From NCBI GenBank assembly GCA_037441525.1, contig JBBISA010000084.1, positions 1-11,128 on the forward strand: 11,128 nucleotides of DNA. Direction: 5' to 3'. The stretch comes from SKVR01 sp037441525 (lineage in GTDB: Bacteria > Bacteroidota > Bacteroidia > Bacteroidales > UBA7960). A model generated the notes under the pieces. The model was not told the origin of the DNA and did not search any database. It saw only the letters and a program-made list of their open reading frames with translations. Numbering within the stretch: the stretch's first letter is position 1; each line of letters begins with the position of its first letter. The position numbers were made by a program, and so were the translations under genes. This document shows positions 8,101 through 11,128 of this stretch, in pieces.

Positions 8101-9020
8101 GTATGACAATCAAGATAAAGGCCGGCTTTGTTTAATACGAAAATAATATCGGGAATTGCATTGATAAGTGCGTTGATATGATCGTTGCGCTCCTTAAGTT
8201 CATCCAATAAGCCACTTAGCTCCTCATTTATTTGGACTAATTCTTCGTTGATGGTCTGGTACTCGTTGGCCTGATTTTTTATGAGCAACTGATTCTCCAA
8301 CAGTAGTTTTTCCTGTTTTTTTCTTTCAGAAATATCATTCGACACACCAATTATTCCGGCAAAGTTTCCCTCTTCGTCATAAAAGGGGGAGTTGGTAACA
8401 AAAACAGGTACCACTTCGCCGTTTTTCTTTTTAACCAAAAAATCGCTCGACCATCTTTTACCCCTAATCAATGAGCGCATTATATCTGCCGCCATAGCGC
8501 GATTCGTTTCATGGGGAGTTATTTCAAGAATATCATGCCCATATACATCTTCAGATTTCCAGCCGTAAAGGGCGGTTGCGGCATTATTCCAGTATATAAT
8601 CCGATTATTCTTATCTGTGGCTATGACTGCACTGTTTACCGCCTGGAGCAATTGCGCCTGCAAGGCAAGTTTTTCATGCTCAAGTTTTTTTTGCGTAATG
8701 GCATGGAAATAAACCGAAATTCCCTCTTCGCCCGGAAATACCCTTACCTCGTACCAGTTTGGGGCAGGGGGTAAATTATAACAGGCATCGAATATACGGG
8801 GATTTCTGTCTATGATTGCTTCCTGAAAGTGTCTTTCAAACTCAGTACCCAGGGCCTCGGAGAAAGAATCAAACAGATTTCGTCCCAATACATCGTCTGC
8901 ACTTTTGCCCAGAATTTTTTCCGAGGTCCTGTTGAAATAAACAACCTCCAACCGATTATTTAAAGCGAGAAACCCATCACTTGTATTTTCTATGATCGAT
9001 TCGAAAAAATCCTTCGCCAT
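5178..9020 (-). CDS. Soluble hybrid sensor histidine kinase with seven PAS domains and a receiver domain
   Basis: A 1280-residue cytoplasmic hybrid kinase with no transmembrane helix or signal peptide. Seven PAS-like sensor units cover roughly residues 2-115, 120-240, 288-400, 403-525, 528-655, 655-780 and 782-900. A coiled coil rich in NEEL repeats lies at about 240-287. PAS 5 is a PAC-type PAS_3 (IHPDD, RVFHKNGSRRW). The HisKA domain carries the phosphorylated H918 in NMSHEIRTPL. The HATPase_c domain shows NNLISNAIKF, DTGIG from D1069 and GSGLG at 1099-1103. The receiver (about 1157-1275) has acceptor D1210 in LMDIQMP, followed by ITKPL. It lacks an AraC or other DNA-binding output, so it is not a classical Bacteroidetes hybrid two-component regulator. 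Signal must leave through phosphotransfer to a partner not in this window. Ligand or redox input is unknown. It is divergent from the epimerase lipoprotein gene. Confidence 0.95.
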   Translation of the reverse strand: MAKDFFESIIENTSDGFLALNNRLEVVYFNRTSEKILGKSADDVLGRNLFDSFSEALGTEFERHFQEAIIDRNPRIFDACYNLPPAPNWYEVRVFPGEEGISVYFHAITQKKLEHEKLALQAQLLQAVNSAVIATDKNNRIIYWNNAATALYGWKSEDVYGHDILEITPHETNRAMAADIMRSLIRGKRWSSDFLVKKKNGEVVPVFVTNSPFYDEEGNFAGIIGVSNDISERKKQEKLLLENQLLIKNQANEYQTINEELVQINEELSGLLDELKERNDHINALINAIPDIIFVLNKAGLYLDCHTSDLDSLIYKPEDIIGKTLKQTLPHHLAEQATHSIQLVIKTGHPEFFQYELEIRNKKRAFEARMVKFGEDKVLAMVREITEIKQAEQALKESEEKFRNVVNFSPLAKYLYKLELNNNLILVDANPAADKILGINHQQLIGKTIEKAFPKLKDTDIPQLYKKIARGELNTQTFEIKYTDDRFSGYYLVNAFSTGINSIAVEFIDISDKKNSEDALKESNQKYQNLVNTTQSVIFHVSANGIFQFVSPSVYEHVGYTPEELIGTHYKIFIHPDDIDLIDKYIEKKIADSNVTPDLEYRVFHKNGSRRWHRSVITPVTDENENLISIIGNAIDVTERVKTEKELQESEERYRSLYENATIGIYRTSFGGKIIMANPALTKMLGYDTLEELQQRSLDSNGYLPEYPRTQFRELIEGDGMIRGMESAWITKEGETKHLLESAWIVRDKTGVPLYYEGIVEDVTQQKNVLLALNKSEENYRQIFEKSPLGILQCDKNGIVNELNERLSEIIGTPREYLMGKNIREHPDAGITDNLEIVFNKKETAIFEGNFTSISSGKITPVRAIFSPVMLKKDDVSGIIIIVEDRSAHIQREELERQAAVASESVRFKQNFLANMSHEIRTPLTGVLGMVEILSNTSLDEVQKEYLAILKNSGDNLREIINQVLDFSKIEAGKVSLQPREFDLRATFENARKLFAGKCSYKGLEFNYTVDPKIPALIVGDNLRLSQIINNLISNAIKFTDNGSISISSTLDLTNHSDTCLMIRVEIKDTGIGINPEKLNRLFIPFGQIDENDIRNYEGSGLGLSICKELVGLMNGEIGVESTPGQGSNFWFTFLAQKPGLNKHSEPLKRSENQPAKRSLNILLAEDKVVNQKVIGIMLNHLNHIVTIAENGKQVLELFKPGVFDLILMDIQMPLMDGIKATHALKQKYSDLPPIVGLSANAFEGDREKYMQMGLDDYITKPLRSSDFEDLIVRLFYSQF

Positions 9021-9138
9021 GATACATTGTATTTGGAATATTTTTAAACTATCACAAGAACCGACCGATTCATCAATATTACTGGCAAGGATGCCCTTTG
9101 CAAATATCAGTTTTTTATTTTATTTTTTAACCATTTAA

Positions 9139-9146
9139 CAAAAATA
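9139..9146 (-). promoter_or_regulatory. Candidate -7 element for the hybrid kinase gene
   Basis: TATTTTTG on the minus strand fits TAnnTTTG, about 118 bp upstream of the kinase ATG. It is in an A/T-rich tract, so a chance match is likely, and there is no TTTG -33 at the right distance. It would place the kinase promoter back to back with the lipoprotein promoter around the two palindromes. Confidence 0.3.
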
Positions 9147-9157
9147 ATTGTATGTAA

Positions 9158-9189
9158 TGCAATATATTGCAGATTGTAAAATGCATTTT
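9158..9189. promoter_or_regulatory. Two adjacent perfect palindromes in the divergent control region
   Basis: TGCAATATATTGCA (9158-9171) is a perfect 14-bp palindrome and AAAATGCATTTT (9178-9189) a perfect 12-bp one, their centres 19 bp apart (about two helical turns). They occupy the upstream part of the promoter whose -7 element is at 9192-9199. The layout suits dimeric regulators bound to the same DNA face, acting on the lipoprotein gene and perhaps also on the kinase. No regulator gene is visible next to them. Confidence 0.5.
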
Positions 9190-9191
9190 TG

Positions 9192-9199
9192 TACTTTTG
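9192..9199 (+). promoter_or_regulatory. -7 promoter element of the epimerase lipoprotein gene
   Basis: TACTTTTG matches TAnnTTTG exactly. Two ATTG tetramers (9166-9169 and 9172-9175) bracket the usual -33 distance, with 22- and 16-base spacers. Transcription would start near 9206, giving a leader of about 48 bases that ends in an A-rich stretch before the ATG, as is usual in this phylum. Confidence 0.6.
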
Positions 9200-9253
9200 T
9201 GGCGCAAACTAACAAGGCACTAACAAACAGAAAAAAAACTAAAAAGCAACAAA

Positions 9254-10096
9254 ATGAAAAATGTAATAGTATTAGCAATGGCAGCATTGATGTTATCATG
9301 TGCACAGGCGCCAAAAGAAGCCGAAAAGGTTTTGGGAATACAGTTATGGTCGGTTAGAGAAAAAATGAACGTAGATGCTGCCGGAACACTGAAAGCGCTG
9401 GGCGAAATGGGCTACAAATTTATTGAAGCCGCGGGTTATCGCGATGGTAAATTTTACGGTATGGATCCGGTGGAGTTCAAACAACTCGTTGAAGCCAACG
9501 GAATGGTATTTCGTGGTTCGCACACAGGCCAGGACCTCCCTTCGCAAGAGAACTGGGACCAAACCATGCAGTGGTGGGATGCTGCAATAGCAGCCCACAA
9601 AGCCGCAGGAGTTGAATATATTGTTCAGCCTTGGATGGGTCGTGCCGGATACGAAAGCCTGGAAGGTTTGAAACGCTTTTGCGAGTATTTCAATGCCGTA
9701 GGCGAAAAATGCAATGCCCAGGGCATCCGCTTTGGTTACCATAACCATGCTGGTGAATTTGCTGAGCTCGAAGGCGAAATTATTTACGACTTCATGCTCA
9801 ACAATACCGACCCCGAAAAAGTAATGTTCCAGCTCGACCTTTACTGGATTTATAAAGGCGAAAAGGATGCAGTAGACTATTTTAACCGTTACCCTGGCCG
9901 TTTCGAAAGCTGGCATATTAAAGACGAACAGGAAGTTGGAGCAAGCGGCAACATGGATTTTGAAAGAATTTTCGGTTATACCGAACTTGCAGGTGTTAAA
10001 ACTTATATTGTTGAAGTGGAATCATACAACTTTGACCCCCTCGAAAGTGTTAGAATCAGCCTTGAGTTTCTGAAAAACGCACCTTACGTTAAGTAA
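9254..10096 (+). CDS. Lipoprotein sugar phosphate isomerase/epimerase-like TIM barrel
   Basis: A 280-residue protein of the xylose isomerase-like/AP endonuclease 2 TIM-barrel superfamily. Residues 1-16 are a lipoprotein signal ending in LMLSC, with C16 the lipidated residue, so the enzyme is exported and anchored rather than cytoplasmic. Barrel landmarks are GIQLWSVREKM (28-38), FIEAAGY (E58), H90, GYHNHAGEF (161-169, H163, H165, E168), QLDLYW (D195), WHIKD (H221, D224) and the final VEVE (E254, E256). These acidic and histidine residues match the divalent-metal site of the family. Exported relatives in Bacteroidota often sit beside Gfo/Idh/MocA oxidoreductases and DUF1080 proteins that act on 3-keto-glycosides; none is present here. 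It has its own promoter and terminator and so is probably monocistronic. The substrate is unknown. An alternative start at 9148 lies in another frame and is rejected. Confidence 0.9.
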   Translation: MKNVIVLAMAALMLSCAQAPKEAEKVLGIQLWSVREKMNVDAAGTLKALGEMGYKFIEAAGYRDGKFYGMDPVEFKQLVEANGMVFRGSHTGQDLPSQENWDQTMQWWDAAIAAHKAAGVEYIVQPWMGRAGYESLEGLKRFCEYFNAVGEKCNAQGIRFGYHNHAGEFAELEGEIIYDFMLNNTDPEKVMFQLDLYWIYKGEKDAVDYFNRYPGRFESWHIKDEQEVGASGNMDFERIFGYTELAGVKTYIVEVESYNFDPLESVRISLEFLKNAPYVK

Positions 10097-10105
10097 GTTT
10101 TAAAG

Positions 10106-10117
10106 CCGCATTAGCGG
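10106..10117 (+). other. Small hairpin after the epimerase stop codon
   Basis: CCGC (10106-10109) and GCGG (10114-10117) pair across the loop ATTA, with a possible flanking G·T pair. It starts ten bases after the stop codon and immediately precedes the main terminator hairpin. It may protect the mRNA 3' end. Confidence 0.4.
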
Positions 10118-10121
10118 TTGA

Positions 10122-10211
10122 GCGCAGGTATTACCGATTGTTGAGCTATGGTTCACCCCAAGGGGGTAGGTTTTACGAAAATCGGCAATCTGTAATGCCT
10201 GCGTTTTTTTT
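10122..10211 (+). terminator. Long-stem intrinsic terminator (or small structured RNA) after the epimerase gene
   Basis: CGCAGGTATTAC (10123-10134) pairs with GTAATGCCTGCG (10192-10203), with one T·G wobble. After a C·T mismatch the stem continues as GATTG (10136-10140) with CAATC (10186-10190). This gives 17 paired bases, followed at once by eight T residues (10204-10211). A second hairpin, ACCCC/GGGGT, sits inside the 45-base loop. The stem plus T-run is a convincing rho-independent terminator for the plus-strand gene. The large folded loop is more than a terminator needs, so a small RNA or a mobile palindromic element is possible. Confidence 0.7.
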
Positions 10212-10238
10212 AGGAAGCCCAGCTTTAGCTACCAATAA

Positions 10239-10376
10239 ATCGATAATATTGTACGCAAGGCCGAAGTGGCTGAGATAATTCATGGGGCTGAACCCACTTT
10301 CCATTCAATAAATGAGTTCTGTAAAGAGGAGCTTATCGAAAATAAACCTGGGGGGCTGGGGTTCCGAATAGGTTAA
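10239..10376 (+). pseudogene. Possible gene fragment, 45-codon coding-like stretch without a start
   Basis: An open frame between a TAA at 10236 and a TAA at 10374 encodes a charged, protein-like sequence (IVRKAEVAEIIHGAEP, then INEFCKEELIENK and GGLGFRIG). There is no ATG, GTG or TTG in a useful place and it begins just after the terminator T-run, so it is not a working gene as seen. The composition, with many E, K and I and ordered helix-like spacing, is better than the surrounding frames. I do not recognise the family. It may be the tail of a decayed gene or simple chance. Confidence 0.22.
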
Positions 10377-10480
10377 AAAATAATTCATTCACTTCTCTGC
10401 TTTACCTGGTTTTCTTTGTCAGGTATCGGTTTTAGTCGGGGTTTAATGGTAACAATGTTTTTTGCTTCTGATGACTTATT

Positions 10481-10532
10481 TAACCCGGATTAGTCATTAG
10501 AAATGCAATGAACTAATGACTTAGCCGGGTTT
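10481..10532. repeat. Inverted repeat with 20-bp arms (AACCCGG-type)
   Basis: TAACCCGGATTAGTCATTAG (10481-10500) and the complementary arm at 10513-10532 pair with two internal mismatches around a 12-base loop. The ends are the perfect AACCCGG/CCGGGTT heptamers and the inner part the perfect AGTCATTAG/CTAATGACT. No T-run follows on the plus strand. It directly abuts the branched structure at 10534-10639, so the two may be one element. Confidence 0.65.
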
Positions 10533-10533
10533 A

Positions 10534-10639
10534 ACCCTACCGGATGGCTGGTACAGGCTGCTTTAGAAAAACGGCTAAAGACAAATTTGGGTTTTTTTCA
10601 AATACCTGCAAAGATTACCAGCCGGCTGGCCCTTAGGGT
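10534..10639. other. Branched, cloverleaf-like inverted-repeat structure
   Basis: Nested complementary segments give a multi-branched fold. The outer stem is ACCCT (10534-10538) with AGGGT (10635-10639). Next is GGCTGGTA (10546-10553) with TACCAGCC (10616-10623), then CAGG (10554-10557) with CCTG (10605-10608). Inside are two hairpins: CTTTAG (10561-10566)/CTAAAG (10575-10580) and ATTTG (10585-10589)/CAAAT (10599-10603). It is not a tRNA; no T-loop or anticodon arm fits. It may be a non-coding RNA or a palindromic mobile remnant. No promoter was identified for it. Short stems mean chance pairing contributes. Confidence 0.4.
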
Positions 10640-10641
10640 AT

Positions 10642-10788
10642 TTCTCACATTAGAAACAGGGCGGTAGGCCCGAAACCTTGGTCGAAAATGATTAATGGTC
10701 AAATATTTTAGCGATGCGTTAGAATGGATATTTAATGATTATTTTGTGATATCAGCGCAATTGCAATTGAATTAAATAAAAAGCTTCT
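10642..10788. other. Gene-free AT-rich segment between structured repeats
   Basis: No coding frame, promoter or strong repeat was found. All six frames are interrupted often by stops. Only short self-complementary bits such as GCAATTGC (10757-10764 region) occur. It reads as ordinary intergenic sequence between the branched structure and the next hairpin. Confidence 0.4.
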
Positions 10789-10841
10789 GGCAGGATTGCG
10801 GATAATCAGATAATAGTTTTCTGAATATCCGTAATCCTGCC
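10789..10841. repeat. Strong 16-bp-arm hairpin with inner stem
   Basis: GGCAGGATTGCGGATA (10789-10804) pairs with TATCCGTAATCCTGCC (10826-10841) with one G·T wobble. After an A·A mismatch, TCAGA (10806-10810) pairs with TCTGA (10820-10824) around a 9-base loop. No T-run follows on either side, so it is not an ordinary terminator. It has no associated ORF. Its GCAGG/CCTGC ends recall the terminator stem at 10123-10203, but the arms are not obvious copies of each other. Confidence 0.7.
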
Positions 10842-10891
10842 GGTAATAATGAGTATTAAGAAATCAGGCTACTTCTTTGTTACCGTCAGTT

Positions 10892-11035
10892 TTAACTCAC
10901 GGTAAGTTGCCATCCCCAATCCACGGCGACTTTAGTCCCATTTTGAAGAACTTTTGCAATTGCGCTGTCAAATAATGCATTGGCCCTAATTTTATGTATT
11001 TCGCAGCGCACTTTTTTATCCTTCAACTTCTCCAC
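10892..11035 (-). CDS. Possible small protein or gene remnant, 47 residues
   Basis: A GTG-initiated minus-strand frame of 47 codons, ending TAA. The protein begins VEKLKDKKVRCEIHK, has an amphipathic middle (RANALFDSAIAKVLQNG) and ends TKVAVDWGWQLTVS. The composition looks real, with a helical charged N-terminus and a beta-like C-terminus, but there is no ATG, no clear ribosome-binding site, and a TAG lies nine bases upstream in frame. Its start overlaps the REP-like hairpin at 11035-11054, and the partner of that repeat (10928-10937) lies inside it. It may be the C-terminal end of a decayed gene. Family not recognised. Confidence 0.28.
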   Translation of the reverse strand: MEKLKDKKVRCEIHKIRANALFDSAIAKVLQNGTKVAVDWGWQLTVS

Positions 11036-11054
11036 CGTTGACTAAAGTCAGCGG
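11035..11054. repeat. REP-like short hairpin with an inverted partner at 10928-10937
   Basis: CCGTTGACT (11035-11043) and AGTCAGCGG (11046-11054) form a 9-bp stem with one G·T pair and a 2-base AA centre. The core GACTAAAGTC (11040-11049) is the exact inverse of GACTTTAGTC at 10928-10937. Small palindromes of this GACTAAAGTC type resemble, from memory, REP elements mobilised by RAYT transposases in many bacteria, but no transposase is present in the window. Confidence 0.4.
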
Positions 11055-11128
11055 CAACAGATTTAATATCAAAAATCACTACTGACCGGATAAAATAATA
11101 TCAAAAAAGGGGCTGCGCCATTAAGGTT

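Noticed and set aside
9148..9357. 69-codon frame overlapping the start of the epimerase gene
   Set aside because: It runs through the promoter and palindromes in a different frame. The epimerase start with its lipoprotein signal is far better supported.
9344..9916. 190-codon minus-strand open frame
   Set aside because: It lies opposite the epimerase lipoprotein, whose lipobox and metal-site motifs are clear. The antisense product is low in recognisable features.
10122..10211. Integron attC site
   Set aside because: The ends lack the RYYYAAC/GTTRRRY core, there is no integrase, and the T-run with upstream gene fits a terminator better.
10534..10639. tRNA gene (cloverleaf-like pairing)
   Set aside because: There is no T-loop GGTTCRA, no 7-bp acceptor stem and no plausible anticodon arm; the branch geometry does not fit.

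Overview
The window looks like accessory chromosome from a member of the Bacteroidota, probably a polysaccharide-degrading Bacteroidales or Marinilabiliales type. The evidence is several matches to the phylum's TAnnTTTG -7 promoter element, A-rich leaders in place of Shine-Dalgarno sites, GH5 and GH92 glycosidase sequences, a large multi-PAS hybrid kinase, and a sugar epimerase carrying a lipoprotein signal. No database search was possible, so family names rest on motifs read by eye.

Layout. At the extreme left, nine codons leave the window on the minus strand and match the usual start of a type I restriction-modification methylase (HsdM). Next (about 237-562, minus) is a decayed remnant of a GH92 alpha-mannosidase, broken by one missing base. 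A block of four intact minus-strand genes follows. In transcription order they are a LacI-family repressor (5014-3983), a ten-helix GRP-type sugar permease (3858-2857), ribokinase (2686-1772) and a secreted GH5 endoglucanase (1700-687). The repressor has a clear -7 element with a perfect CAAACGTTTG operator just downstream, so it probably represses itself and perhaps the genes behind it. The permease and ribokinase form a simple pathway: import a pentose, probably ribose, then phosphorylate it. The GH5 enzyme is a less obvious partner. Upstream on the same strand is a 1280-residue soluble hybrid histidine kinase (9020-5178) with seven PAS-like domains and a C-terminal receiver, and no DNA-binding output.

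The kinase is divergent from a plus-strand lipoprotein of the sugar phosphate isomerase/epimerase family (9254-10096). The 233 bp between them holds two perfect palindromes and a strong promoter for the lipoprotein gene. A long hairpin with a T-run terminates that gene.

The last ~0.9 kb has no convincing full-length gene but is dense in long imperfect inverted repeats: a 20-bp-arm hairpin, a branched cloverleaf-like fold, a 16-bp-arm hairpin with a second inner stem, and a REP-like hairpin at the right end. Two short coding-like stretches (45 and 47 codons) lie among them. This structured tract, the decayed GH92 gene and the inverted low-complexity arms between permease and ribokinase are the parts not explained by ordinary annotation. 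I did not find a complete new system. The best candidates for something undescribed are the structured right-hand region and the palindromic divergent control region.
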